DNA from: Dactylosporangium siamense
GTDB taxonomy: Bacteria > Actinomycetota > Actinomycetes > Mycobacteriales > Micromonosporaceae
Length of the DNA: 64,000 nt
Direction: 5' to 3'
Assembly (NCBI RefSeq): GCF_016862795.1
Contig: NZ_BONQ01000154.1
Span: 1-64,000, forward strand
In this document: positions 35,613 to 43,737 of the stretch, piece by piece
Numbering within the stretch: the stretch's first letter is position 1
Layout of the letters: the number at the start of each line of letters is the position of its first letter
Made by a program: the position numbers and the translations under genes
Notes under the pieces: generated by a model
What the model saw: the letters and a program-made list of their open reading frames with translations, nothing else
What the model was told of the DNA's origin: nothing
The model's database searches: none

Positions 35613-36925
35613 TGCACCACCTGGTAGTCCTTGAGGAAGACACCGGAGATCCGGTCGCCGTGCACGCCGCGGACGATCGGATCGTAGACCCGGGCGGCGC
35701 CGTCGACGACGTCGAGCGGCACCCGGAAACCGGCCTCGTGGAAGGCCTCCTTCGTGCCCTGCGGCCGCTCGTCGGTGACCCAGCCGGTGTCGACGCTGGT
35801 GACGTGGATGCCGTCGCGGGCGTAGTCGGCCGCGATGGTCCGGGTCAGCATGTTCAGCCCGGCCTTGGCCATGTTCGTGTGCGGGTGCCGGCTGGTCTTG
35901 TTGCGGCGGCTGAAGCTGCCCTCCATCGCCGAGACGTTGACGACGTAGCGGTCGGGGTGCGGCGACGCCAGCAGCAGCGGGCGCAGCCGGGCGGTGAGCA
36001 GGAACGGCACGAACGAGTTGACGACCTGCACCTCCATCCACTCCCGGGGGCTGACCTCGTGCAGGTGCAGCACCCAGCTGTTGACGGGACGCAGGTCGAG
36101 CGGCTCGCCGGTCTCGTCGACCGCGCCGAGCGGGAAGTAATCCACAGTGGAGCGCAGCGCGGGCACCTGCGTCGCGGGCACCACCGGCACCGGCGGCGGC
36201 GACGTCGTCCCGGCGGCGGCACCCTCCAGCGCGGCCGTCTCGGCGGCCCGCAGCGAGCGGTGATACTCGAACGGCCGGGAGATGGTCTGGGCCGCGTTGT
36301 TGATCAGGATGTCGAGGTGGCCCCAGCGGGCGGTGACCGCGTCGACGAGCCCGACGACCGCGGGCAGGTCCAGGAAGTCCACGCCGTGCACCCGGAGCCG
36401 GTCCTGCCAGTCGGTGAAGTCGGCCTCGGCGGCGAAGCGGCGCGCCGCGTCGTGCGGGAAGCGGGTGGTGACGATGACGTCGGCGCCGTCGCGGAGCAGC
36501 TTCAGCGCGGTCTGGAAGCCGATCTTGATCCGCCCGCCGGTGACGAGCGCGCGTCGGCCGCGCAGGTCGCACCGGGCCGTGCGGCGGGCCGTGTTGCCGG
36601 TCGAGCACGGCACGCACATGAGCGGGTACGCCCGGTTGACCGTGCGGTAGTGCTTCTTGCAGACGTAGCAGCGCCGCGCCCGCAGCAGCGCGGCGTCGTC
36701 CTGCCCGGCGCCTTCCGGTCCGGCGTCTCCGTCAGCGGTCAGCACCCGGAGATCGTGGGTGCTGGTCGCGGTGCGCCGGGCCGTCCGCTGGTGCTTCTTG
36801 CGGCTCTTGTACGCACTGACGACCGCCTCGCGCACCACCGGCGCTGACGGGTCGTCGTCCGCGTCGTTGAGCGCGGCGAGCACGCGCAGGCACGCCGCGA
36901 CGTCGGAGGGGTCCAGACGAGGCAC
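35606..36925 (-). CDS. SDR-fold oxidoreductase with N-terminal zinc-finger-like extension
   Basis: 439 residues, first gene of the operon. Residues 1-120 are an extension with basic SAYKSRKKHQRTARR and two CxxC pairs (CYVCKKHY, MCVPC) spaced like a zinc ribbon. The SDR domain follows: RRALVTGGRIKIGFQTA, INNAAQT, VVNVSAMEGSFSRRN. At the position of the usual YxxxK there is HTNMAK, so the catalytic Tyr is Thr while Lys is kept. The enzyme may be inactive or atypical, perhaps a nucleotide sensor. The GTG at 36925 is set by TAGGCT 7 bases upstream. Confidence 0.82.
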   Translation of the reverse strand: MPRLDPSDVAACLRVLAALNDADDDPSAPVVREAVVSAYKSRKKHQRTARRTATSTHDLRVLTADGDAGPEGAGQDDAALLRARRCYVCKKHYRTVNRAYPLMCVPCSTGNTARRTARCDLRGRRALVTGGRIKIGFQTALKLLRDGADVIVTTRFPHDAARRFAAEADFTDWQDRLRVHGVDFLDLPAVVGLVDAVTARWGHLDILINNAAQTISRPFEYHRSLRAAETAALEGAAAGTTSPPPVPVVPATQVPALRSTVDYFPLGAVDETGEPLDLRPVNSWVLHLHEVSPREWMEVQVVNSFVPFLLTARLRPLLLASPHPDRYVVNVSAMEGSFSRRNKTSRHPHTNMAKAGLNMLTRTIAADYARDGIHVTSVDTGWVTDERPQGTKEAFHEAGFRVPLDVVDGAARVYDPIVRGVHGDRISGVFLKDYQVVQW

Positions 36926-36931
36926 CGGCAG

Positions 36932-36937
36932 AGCCTA
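36932..36937 (-). promoter_or_regulatory. -10 box TAGGCT of the SDR-LRR-ankyrin operon, leaderless
   Basis: On the minus strand TAGGCT ends 7 bases before the GTG at 36925. It appears to drive five coupled genes down to 29923. Confidence 0.55.
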
Positions 36938-36966
36938 GCCGCTGTGCGCAAGCGGTGAGATCGGGG

Positions 36967-37039
36967 CAGAGCCGGTCGGAATCGAACCGACGTCCTCCAG
37001 CGTGCTGTGCCGGCGCGACGACCTCTGCGCTACGACCCT
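36967..37039 (-). tRNA. tRNA-like gene with anticodon-position AGC and C33
   Basis: 73 bases fold as a cloverleaf with canonical spacing. The acceptor is AGGGTCG/CGGCTCT with G3-U70 and G67-U-type wobbles, position 8 is T, and the D arm is GCGC/TCGC with A14, G15 and GG. The anticodon stem is CCGGC/GCTGG with loop ACAGCAC, the variable loop AGGAC, and the T arm GTCGG-TTCGATT-CCGAC. Discriminator G, no encoded CCA. Position 33 is C instead of the near-universal U, and A34 would be rare in bacteria. G3-U70 is the alanine identity pair, but G73 is not the alanine discriminator. The first ten bases overlap the end of the VOC gene. It may be a real odd tRNA, a decayed copy, or another RNA. Confidence 0.55.
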
Positions 37040-37437
37040 GCCGGCGGGTAGCTTAGTACCCTCGTGCGCGGTTGGTAGAGCTGGTGTAGCACAAAGGTGT
37101 TGCCGTCGGGGTCGGAGAAGCTCGTGACCCGCGAGAACGGCCCTTCCTCGATGGGTCCGTCGAAGATGATGCCCCGCTCCGACAGCTCCTCGAAGGTCTT
37201 CTCGATGTCGTCGGTGTCCAGCACGATGCCGCGCAGCGAACCCGCCGGCATGGTCTCGAACCAGGTGACGAGCGTGAACGCGGTCTGGCCGTGCTTGGGC
37301 GCCACCTCGACCCACCGGCGGTCGCCGGAGTCGTTGTCGCTGACCAGCTCCCAGTCCAGCGCGTTGACGTAGAAGTCGCGTGCCCGGTCCTGGTCGCTCA
37401 CCGGGATGGACACGATCTGCACGTGATCGATCGGCAT
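37030..37437 (-). CDS. VOC family protein (glyoxalase/bleomycin-resistance fold)
   Basis: 135 residues from the ATG at 37437. VOC repeats: VQIVSIPVSDQDRARDFYVN, then a second half ending FSDPDGNTFVLHQLYQP. Metal-site residues typical of the fold are visible (His near the start, Glu in VEVAPK), but the substrate is unknown. It stands alone between the operon promoter and an unknown gene. The stop codon TAG corresponds to positions 8-10 of the tRNA-like gene on the same strand. Confidence 0.88.
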   Translation of the reverse strand: MPIDHVQIVSIPVSDQDRARDFYVNALDWELVSDNDSGDRRWVEVAPKHGQTAFTLVTWFETMPAGSLRGIVLDTDDIEKTFEELSERGIIFDGPIEEGPFSRVTSFSDPDGNTFVLHQLYQPRTRVLSYPPAGS

Positions 37438-37487
37438 GCTTTGCAGGGTACCGCCGGAAGTGTCCGTCTCGTGGCGAATTGCCCCTC

Positions 37488-37934
37488 TTAGAGCAGGACC
37501 CATTCGGTGTGCACGGCGGCGCCCTCGACGGGCTCGCACCGCAGCCGCACCGACCCCGCCACGACACCCTGGAACCGGAACCGGCCCTCACCGTCCACGT
37601 CGGTCTCGACGCTGCCGGAGGGGGACTCCAGCACCACCCGCGCCGGCACCGCCGGGGACACCTCGCCGACCATCTCGACGGCGCCCGCCCGGGTCGTCGC
37701 CTGCACGTCGATCGTCAGCGAGCCGCCGAAGAACGACAGCAGCCGCGGTGACCCGCCGCCCCGGACCGCGACCAGCCGCGAGGCGGCCGAGTCGGCGGTG
37801 AGCTGGGCCAGGGCCGCGTCCGGGTCGCGCCAGGCGATGCTGGCCCGCGCGGCGGCGAGGACGTTGTCCGGCACCGGGTCGCGCCGTCCGGCGATGTCGC
37901 GCAATGCCCTCAGCACCTCTTCCTCCCCGATCAT
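37488..37934 (-). CDS. Protein of unknown function downstream of an ECF sigma factor
   Basis: 148 residues. A helical N-terminus (VLRALRDIAGRRDPVPDNVL, ARASIAWRDPDAALAQL) is followed by about 90 residues of beta-strand character (LTIDVQATTRAGAVEMVGEV, ESPSGSVETDVDGEGRFRFQ), which resembles a carboxypeptidase-regulatory-like beta sandwich. No membrane helix. Genes of this shape often follow an ECF sigma factor and sit near subtilase or CHAT proteins in actinobacteria, as here. I assign no function. It starts 22 bases after the sigma stop. Confidence 0.7.
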   Translation of the reverse strand: MIGEEEVLRALRDIAGRRDPVPDNVLAAARASIAWRDPDAALAQLTADSAASRLVAVRGGGSPRLLSFFGGSLTIDVQATTRAGAVEMVGEVSPAVPARVVLESPSGSVETDVDGEGRFRFQGVVAGSVRLRCEPVEGAAVHTEWVLL

Positions 37935-37956
37935 CGGGTCGGCCCTGCCCAGAACG

Positions 37957-38520
37957 TCATGTCGAACCCAATCTGCGTCGCAGCGTGCCGAGGCAGCGCT
38001 GCCGGGTCGGTCCGATGCTGCCGACCGGCAGGTCGAGCGCGGCCGAGACCTCGGCGTAGCTCGGCGGGGGGTCGGCGATGAGCACCCGCAGCAACTGCTG
38101 GCAGGGCTCCGACAGCGTGCGGAACTCGTGCCACAGCGCGGCGTCGCGCTCGTCGCGCAGGACGCCGGCGTCGGGCTCCTCGTCCGAGCTGGCGAGGCTG
38201 CCGGCCAGGGTGCCGACGAAGTCGGTGGCCGCGCCCGCCGGCACGTCCCGCCCGCCACGGCGCAGCAGCGCCAGGGCCTCCCGCCGGGCGGTGGTGGCGA
38301 GCCATGAGCCGAGCTTGTCCGGATCGCGAACGTCGTCGATGTGCTCGACCAGGCGCAACCAGGTGGCCTGGCTCACGTCGGAGGCGTCGGACTGGGCGAG
38401 CTGGAAGCTGCGCGCGACCGACCAGACAAGGTTGGCATATCTGTCCACGATGGACTCCCAAGCCTTCTGGTCGCCGGTGGCGGCCGCCCTCAGGACCTCG
38501 GCGTTTTCAGGCTCAGCCAT
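37957..38520 (-). CDS. ECF-type RNA polymerase sigma factor
   Basis: 187 residues. Region 2: YANLVWSVARSFQLAQSDAS with DVSQATWLRLVEHID and LGSWLATTARREAL. Region 4: PPPSYAEVSAALDLPVGSIG then PTRQRCLGTLRRRL. The ATG at 38520 (MAEPENAEV) is chosen; an in-frame ATG at 38538 with GGGGGG upstream is an alternative. Between region 2 and region 4 lies a short acidic linker. No anti-sigma factor is obvious. The unknown 148-residue gene follows and a subtilase gene precedes it on the same strand. Confidence 0.88.
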   Translation of the reverse strand: MAEPENAEVLRAAATGDQKAWESIVDRYANLVWSVARSFQLAQSDASDVSQATWLRLVEHIDDVRDPDKLGSWLATTARREALALLRRGGRDVPAGAATDFVGTLAGSLASSDEEPDAGVLRDERDAALWHEFRTLSEPCQQLLRVLIADPPPSYAEVSAALDLPVGSIGPTRQRCLGTLRRRLGST

Positions 38521-38660
38521 GGTCTCGAAGGCTATCATCGAGCCCCCCGGGAGACGGGATGCGGCAACCTGCGCGCCGCACCCCGTCACCCCCCTCCCCC
38601 TGGTAAGGCACCGGTGGACCCCCGTGTGAAGCCTGCGGCTCCCTGTGTGCGGCATCGCGA

Positions 38661-39848
38661 TCACGCCAGTCCCGCGTAGCGGCCGTACCTGCGGGCCGCG
38701 CCCGCGATGACCGCCTCCGCCGCCAGCCGGGCCGAACCGGCCCCGGGCAGCGCGTCGGCGATCGCGGCGGCGACGAACGGCGCCGCGAACGACGTCCCGC
38801 TCCACGTCGCCCAGCCGTCGTCGAACCCCTCGTGATGGACGAACGTGCTCGTGACGTCGGCGCCCGGCGCGGCGAGCGTGATCCACGTGCCGGTGTTGCT
38901 CCAGTCGCTGATCCGCCGGCCGTCGTGTGCCGCGACGGCGATGACCCGCCGCCGCCACGGCACGCTGGTGCCCGCGTAGGCCGCCGGCCAGAACGGCCGG
39001 TCGTGCTGCCCGTCGTTGCCCGCGGCCGCGACCACCACCCGGTCGCCGGTGCCGAGCAGCCGCGCGAGGGCCGCCGTCAGCAGCAGCGGCGGCCGGTCGT
39101 CGAGCGTGTAACCGCCCAGCGACAGGTTGATGATCTGATGGTCGTACGCCTGCCCGAGACCGGCGATCAGATCGCTCTCGCGGCAGACCCCGTGCGTGTC
39201 GACGATCTTCATCACCCTCGGCCTGACGTGCTCGGACCTGGTGAGCAGCACGCCGGCGACGAAGTTGGCGTGCCCGACGTCGCCGTCGCGGACCCCGTCG
39301 TCCGTGCCGGCGTCGTCGTGCTGCAGGTCGGACTCGAAGTCGTCGGTGACATACCGGTCCTTGGGCAGCGGGCTGTTCAGCCACACCCCGGTGTCCAGCA
39401 CGAGCACCTCGACCTCCGGCACCGCACGGTCACGGACCGTGAGGCTCCCCGGCGCCACCGGCCGCGGCGGGCCATACGGCCCGGCGTGCTCGAACGGTGT
39501 CGACACGAACACGTGGTTGGGTCCGGCGGCGACCCTGCCGTCACCGGCCGCCTCGGCCTGGACCCGCACCCGCCTCGCGGCGCGTGCGACGTCCAGGCCA
39601 GGCAACCGCACCCGCCGGAATCCGTCCGGGACATCCCCCTCCTCCACGATGTCCCGCACGGTGAAGCCCTGCTCCAGGAACGCCTGACGAGCGGTGGCGA
39701 AGTGGTCGTCGAGCACCAGGAGCTCGTCCGCGACGAACCGCACCGGGGTGCCGTCCGCCCGGTCCTCACGACGCACCCACCCAAGCCCGGCGAGCCGCCG
39801 GGCGCGGCGCGACCGCCACTGCTCCGAACGGGCGTCCGCTGGTGCCAT
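38661..39848 (-). CDS. S8 family (subtilisin-like) serine peptidase, apparently not secreted
   Basis: 395 residues. Catalytic Asp in VEVLVLDTGVW, His in GDVGHANFVAGVLL (a variant of GHGTHVAG), oxyanion Asn in VVAAAGNDGQ, Ser in WSGTSFAAPFVAAA. The first 140 residues are an unusual N-terminal region (RRARRLAGLGWVRRED, FATARQAFLEQGFTVRDI). No signal peptide, so it probably acts in the cytosol. GAGGAGG precedes the ATG at 39848. With the ECF sigma factor downstream it may form a protease-controlled response, which is my inference. Confidence 0.87.
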   Translation of the reverse strand: MAPADARSEQWRSRRARRLAGLGWVRREDRADGTPVRFVADELLVLDDHFATARQAFLEQGFTVRDIVEEGDVPDGFRRVRLPGLDVARAARRVRVQAEAAGDGRVAAGPNHVFVSTPFEHAGPYGPPRPVAPGSLTVRDRAVPEVEVLVLDTGVWLNSPLPKDRYVTDDFESDLQHDDAGTDDGVRDGDVGHANFVAGVLLTRSEHVRPRVMKIVDTHGVCRESDLIAGLGQAYDHQIINLSLGGYTLDDRPPLLLTAALARLLGTGDRVVVAAAGNDGQHDRPFWPAAYAGTSVPWRRRVIAVAAHDGRRISDWSNTGTWITLAAPGADVTSTFVHHEGFDDGWATWSGTSFAAPFVAAAIADALPGAGSARLAAEAVIAGAARRYGRYAGLA

Positions 39849-39956
39849 GGGCTCCTCCTCACGTGGTCTGCAAAGAAGAGGCGGCCCGTCGGGTTCCTGA
39901 TACACAAATTCCCGGCCGGTGTCCGCCCCCGCTGTTTTCTGTCGTATCCGGGCGGC

Positions 39957-42641
39957 ATGATGATGCCCGTGGCGAGCAATGACCAGCAGACCGTGACCCG
40001 TGAACTGACCGTCCTCGAAGTGACCGTCGCCGGTGCCTCCGGCGAGGCGCGCTCGCTGGTGCGTCCCGACGACACGGTGACCATCGGCCGCGACGCCGCC
40101 AACGACCTGGTGGTCGAAGGCACCCTGATCTCCCGCCGGCACGCCGAGGTGATCTGGAACGACGACGGCTGGTTCCTGCGCGACCTGGGCAGCCGCAACG
40201 GCACCTACGTGGCCGGCGAGAAGGCCGCGTTCGTCGCCGCCGTCGACGGAGGAGAGGTCCACCTCGGCGCCGCCGACGGTCCCGCCGTCACGTTCAAGGT
40301 CATCACGATCACCGAGCAGATCCCGGTCCAGCCGCCGGTGCCGCAGCAGCCGGCAGCACAACAGCCGGCCGCGCAGCAGTCGGCAGCGCAGCAGTCGGCA
40401 GCACAGCCGGTCGGGCATCCGCCCGCCGTGCCCCGCGAGGCCGCGCTGCACACGGCGGGCGCGCTGATCCGGCTAGGCCGGGGACCCGACAACGACATCG
40501 TGCTCGGCGATCTGCGCAGCTCACGCAACCACGCCGAGCTGCGCCGCACGCCGACCGGCTACGAGGTCGTCGACCTCGGCAGCCGCAACGGCACGTTCCA
40601 CAACGGCAAGCAGGTCACCCGCCAGGCGATGCAGCCCGGCGACATGATCTCGATCGGCAAGCACGAGTTCATCTTCGACGGGATGCGGCTGCACGAGTTC
40701 GAGGACGCCGGCCCGTCGTCGCTCATCGCCGACGACCTCACCGTGCGGATCAAGGACGCGATCCTGCTCGACGACGTCAGCTTCGCGCTGACCGAGGGCA
40801 GCCTCCTGGCCGTCATCGGACCTTCCGGCTGCGGCAAGTCGACGCTGGTCAAGGCCGTCGCCGGACTGCGACCGGCGACCCAGGGCACGGTGCGTTACGA
40901 CGGCCGCGACCTCTACGCGGACTACGCCGAGCTGCGCTACCGCATCGGCATGGTCCCCCAGGACGACGTGCTGCACCGCCAGCTCACCGTGCGCCGGGCG
41001 CTGCGGTTCGCCGCCGCGCTGCGCTTCGCCGACGACGTGCCGCGCAAGGAGCGCCGGGTCCGCGTCGCGGAGGTGCTCCGCACGCTCAACCTCACCGAGC
41101 GCGCCAAGATGCGCATCGACAAGCTGTCCGGCGGTCAGCGCAAGCGCGTCTCCGTCGCACTGGAGCTGCTGACCGAGCCGTCGCTGCTGTTCCTGGACGA
41201 GCCGACCTCCGGCCTCGACCCCGCCCTGGACAAGGAGGTCATGGAGGAGCTGCGCGACCTGGCAGACAAGGGCCGCACGGTGGCCGTCGTGACCCACAAC
41301 GTGATGCACCTCGACCTGTGCGACCGGGTCCTGGTCCTGACCGTCGGCGGCCGGATGGGGTATTTCGGGCCGCCCAGCGACCTGCTGTCCTTCTTCGGCG
41401 CCGAGGACTACGCCGAGGTGTTCCGCGAGGTCACCACCAACGCCGAGCACTGGACCCGCACCTATCGCAGCTCGGAGCTCTACACCCGATACGTGACGGC
41501 CGAGATCGCCGAGGCCCCGCTGCCGAAGCCGGCCGCGGTCGAGCGCGTGACCGTCCCGATGCCCCGCTCGCCGGAGCCGGCCGCCGTGACGGCAGGGGCG
41601 GACGCGCCGGCGGACCCGGCCGCGGTGGCGGACCCGACAGCGGTGGTCCCCGCGGTGGATCCGTCCGACTCGCCGACGGGTGAGCAGCGGCGTCCGTCGC
41701 GGCCCGGCGGGCCGGTCGCGGCTGCGCCGCCCGAGCCGGGCCCCGGCGGGAAGCCGGCGCGGGCGGTCGGGCGGGCGCGGGTCAAGCTCGGCGGCGCCTC
41801 GCTGCGCAGCCGGGCGTTGCACCCCGCCGCGCCGATCCGGCAGTTCCTCACCCTGTGCCTGCGCATGTTCTGGGTCATCGGCGCCGACCGCGGCCTCGCC
41901 CTGTTCACCGTCGGGCTGCCCCTGGCCCTCGCGTTGCTGACCCGCACCGTGCCGGGGGAGAACGGGCTCGCACCCGGCCTGACGAAGTTCAGCCTGGAGG
42001 CGCAGCGGCTGCTGGTCGTGCTCGCCGTCGGCGCCGCGTTCCTCGGCACCGCCGCCGCGATCCGCGAGATCGTCAACGAGGCGACCATCTACAAGCGGGA
42101 ACGGGCCGTCGGACTGTCCGCCGGGGCGTATCTCGCGTCGAAGGTCTTCGTGTTCTCGATCATCATCGTCGGGCAGACGGCGCTGTTCACCTGGCTCGCG
42201 CTGCTGGGCAAGAACCCGCCGAAGGACCCGCTGATCTTCCAGGAGCACTGGCTGCTGGAGATCAGCATCCCGGTCGCGCTGGTCGCGCTCGCGTCGATGG
42301 CGTTCGGCCTGCTGGTCAGCGCCCTGGCAAAGACGACCGAGCAGACGACCCCGGTGCTCGTCGTGGTCGTGATGGCCCAGCTGGTGCTGTCCGGCGGCCT
42401 GTTCGAGCTGCAGGGGCAGACGGTCCTGCAGCAGATCGCCTGGCTCTTCCCGACCCGCTGGGGCCTCGCCGCCGGCGCGTCCACGGTCGACCTGCAGTCG
42501 ATGATCCCGTTCAAGGACAGCCTGTGGGAGCACACCACCGGCGCCTGGTGGCGCTCGGTGTTCATCCTGGTGCTGCAGATCGCCGCCCTCATCGGCCTGG
42601 CCCGCCTGGCCCTGCGCCGCCTGGAACCCGGCCGGCAGTGA
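39957..42641 (+). CDS. FHA-domain ABC exporter, Rv1747-like
   Basis: 894 residues. Two FHA domains (about 40-112 with GRDAAND, ISRRHAE and LGSRNGT; about 168-240 with GRGPDND, SSRNHAE and LGSRNGT) flank an AAQQ-rich linker. The ABC domain follows, with Walker A GPSGCGKS at 288-295, signature LSGGQRKR and LLFLDEPTSGLD. After a Pro/Ala linker comes an ABC2-type membrane domain of about six helices. The same order is found in M. tuberculosis Rv1747, whose FHA domains bind phosphothreonine made by the kinase PknF, and which is linked to cell-wall lipid export. No Ser/Thr kinase is in this window. The start is one of three consecutive ATGs. Confidence 0.9.
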   Translation: MMMPVASNDQQTVTRELTVLEVTVAGASGEARSLVRPDDTVTIGRDAANDLVVEGTLISRRHAEVIWNDDGWFLRDLGSRNGTYVAGEKAAFVAAVDGGEVHLGAADGPAVTFKVITITEQIPVQPPVPQQPAAQQPAAQQSAAQQSAAQPVGHPPAVPREAALHTAGALIRLGRGPDNDIVLGDLRSSRNHAELRRTPTGYEVVDLGSRNGTFHNGKQVTRQAMQPGDMISIGKHEFIFDGMRLHEFEDAGPSSLIADDLTVRIKDAILLDDVSFALTEGSLLAVIGPSGCGKSTLVKAVAGLRPATQGTVRYDGRDLYADYAELRYRIGMVPQDDVLHRQLTVRRALRFAAALRFADDVPRKERRVRVAEVLRTLNLTERAKMRIDKLSGGQRKRVSVALELLTEPSLLFLDEPTSGLDPALDKEVMEELRDLADKGRTVAVVTHNVMHLDLCDRVLVLTVGGRMGYFGPPSDLLSFFGAEDYAEVFREVTTNAEHWTRTYRSSELYTRYVTAEIAEAPLPKPAAVERVTVPMPRSPEPAAVTAGADAPADPAAVADPTAVVPAVDPSDSPTGEQRRPSRPGGPVAAAPPEPGPGGKPARAVGRARVKLGGASLRSRALHPAAPIRQFLTLCLRMFWVIGADRGLALFTVGLPLALALLTRTVPGENGLAPGLTKFSLEAQRLLVVLAVGAAFLGTAAAIREIVNEATIYKRERAVGLSAGAYLASKVFVFSIIIVGQTALFTWLALLGKNPPKDPLIFQEHWLLEISIPVALVALASMAFGLLVSALAKTTEQTTPVLVVVVMAQLVLSGGLFELQGQTVLQQIAWLFPTRWGLAAGASTVDLQSMIPFKDSLWEHTTGAWWRSVFILVLQIAALIGLARLALRRLEPGRQ

Positions 42642-42674
42642 TCCCCGGCAGCGACTCCGGCCGGTGCCCGGCAG

Positions 42675-42680
42675 TAGCGT
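42675..42680 (+). promoter_or_regulatory. -10 box TAGCGT, leaderless promoter
   Basis: TAGCGT ends 8 bases before the ATG at 42688 and sets that start over an in-frame start 8 codons upstream. Confidence 0.5.
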
Positions 42681-42687
42681 TGAGATC

Positions 42688-43446
42688 ATGTCAGATGCGA
42701 TCCGCGCCGAGACGGTGTACATCGGCGACGAGAAGATCCAGGCCTACCAGGCGGTGCCGCTGGGCGCCGGGCCGTTCCCCGGCGTGGTGGTGATCCACCA
42801 CCTGCCCGGCTTCGACGAGTCGACGAAGGAGATGGTGCGCCGGTTCGCCGTCAACGGCTACCTGGCGATCTGCCCCAACCTGTTCTGGCGGGAGGCGCCC
42901 GGTGCCGCCCCGGACGACGCGTCGGCGTTCGTGCGCGGCCAGGGCGGCATCCCCGACGAGCAGATCATCGCCGACGTGCGGACCGCCGCGGCCGCGCTGC
43001 GCGGTGCCTCCAGCCATAACGGCAAGGTCGGCGTCATCGGGCACTGCTCCGGCGGGCGGCAGGCGCTGCTGGTCTCGGCCGCGCTGCCCAGCGGCGTGAT
43101 CGACGCCGCCGTCGACTGCTACGGGGCGTTCGCGCTGGAGCCGCCGCCGGCGGCGAGCGGGCTGAAGATGACCTCGATCAAGGACCGGCTCGGCGACCTG
43201 AGCTGCCCGGTGCTGGGCCTGTTCGGCGACGACGACGGCAACCCGGCACCCGCGGAGGTCGACCGGCTCGCCGCGATCCTCGCGGAGCACGGCAAGCAGT
43301 TCGAGCGGCACAGCTACGAGGGCGCCGGCCACGGGTTCTTCGCCCCGGACCGGCCCGGCTACCGGCCGCAGGCCGCCGTCGACGGCTGGAAGCGGATCTT
43401 CGCGTTCTTCGACCGGCACCTCGGCGGCAAGCGACTGGAGGTCTGA
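42688..43446 (+). CDS. Dienelactone hydrolase family protein
   Basis: 252 residues, alpha/beta hydrolase. The nucleophile Cys is in VGVIGHCSGGRQALL (GxCxGG as in dienelactone hydrolases), the Asp in LGLFGDDDGNPAP, and the His in YEGAGHGFFAP. The N-terminal VVVIHHLPGFDESTKEMVRR supplies the oxyanion region. The substrate is unknown; many members are general esterases. It starts a three-gene operon with a small DUF6295-type gene and an acyl-CoA synthetase, with gaps of 2 and 10 bases. Confidence 0.9.
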   Translation: MSDAIRAETVYIGDEKIQAYQAVPLGAGPFPGVVVIHHLPGFDESTKEMVRRFAVNGYLAICPNLFWREAPGAAPDDASAFVRGQGGIPDEQIIADVRTAAAALRGASSHNGKVGVIGHCSGGRQALLVSAALPSGVIDAAVDCYGAFALEPPPAASGLKMTSIKDRLGDLSCPVLGLFGDDDGNPAPAEVDRLAAILAEHGKQFERHSYEGAGHGFFAPDRPGYRPQAAVDGWKRIFAFFDRHLGGKRLEV

Positions 43447-43448
43447 GC

Positions 43449-43727
43449 ATGTGCACGTACGACACCGAGACCGTGGAGCTCGAGGGCAGCGCCAAGGGCC
43501 CGGCCGGCTGGTTCCCGGTCACCCGCGCCGCGGTCTACGTCGACCACCCGCACCACGCGCCGTTCGGGCACACCCTCAACATCGACTTCGCCGACCCGGC
43601 GCTGGGCCCGTCGGCGCGGGTCGCGGTCGAGCTCACCGAGGAGGCCGCCCGGGCGCTGGTCGCCGCGATCACGGCCGCCCTGGACCACGCGCCGGCAGGC
43701 CTGGCGAGCGGGAGCACGCGGGTGTAG
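43449..43727 (+). CDS. Small protein of unknown function (DUF6295-like)
   Basis: 92 residues. Begins MCTYDTETVELEGSAKG and contains VYVDHPHHAPFGHTLNIDF and VELTEEAARALVAAI. No signal peptide or membrane helix. The His cluster DHPHH could bind a metal, but this is speculation. It follows the hydrolase after 2 bases and is probably co-translated. DUF6295 is my recollection of the family from MCTY..EVEGSAKG-type N-termini, with moderate certainty. Confidence 0.75.
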   Translation: MCTYDTETVELEGSAKGPAGWFPVTRAAVYVDHPHHAPFGHTLNIDFADPALGPSARVAVELTEEAARALVAAITAALDHAPAGLASGSTRV

Positions 43728-43737
43728 ACATCCAGGG

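Noticed and set aside
28684-36925. Idea that the ankyrin/MoxR block is a mobile defence island
   Set aside because: I see no integrase, direct-repeat border or drop in GC, so acquisition by transfer is not supported from sequence. The functional idea is kept as a finding.
37030-37591. Continuation of the VOC region in another frame, reading VGSIPTGSAP through 36968
   Set aside because: That peptide is the translated T-arm of the tRNA-like gene, not a protein end.
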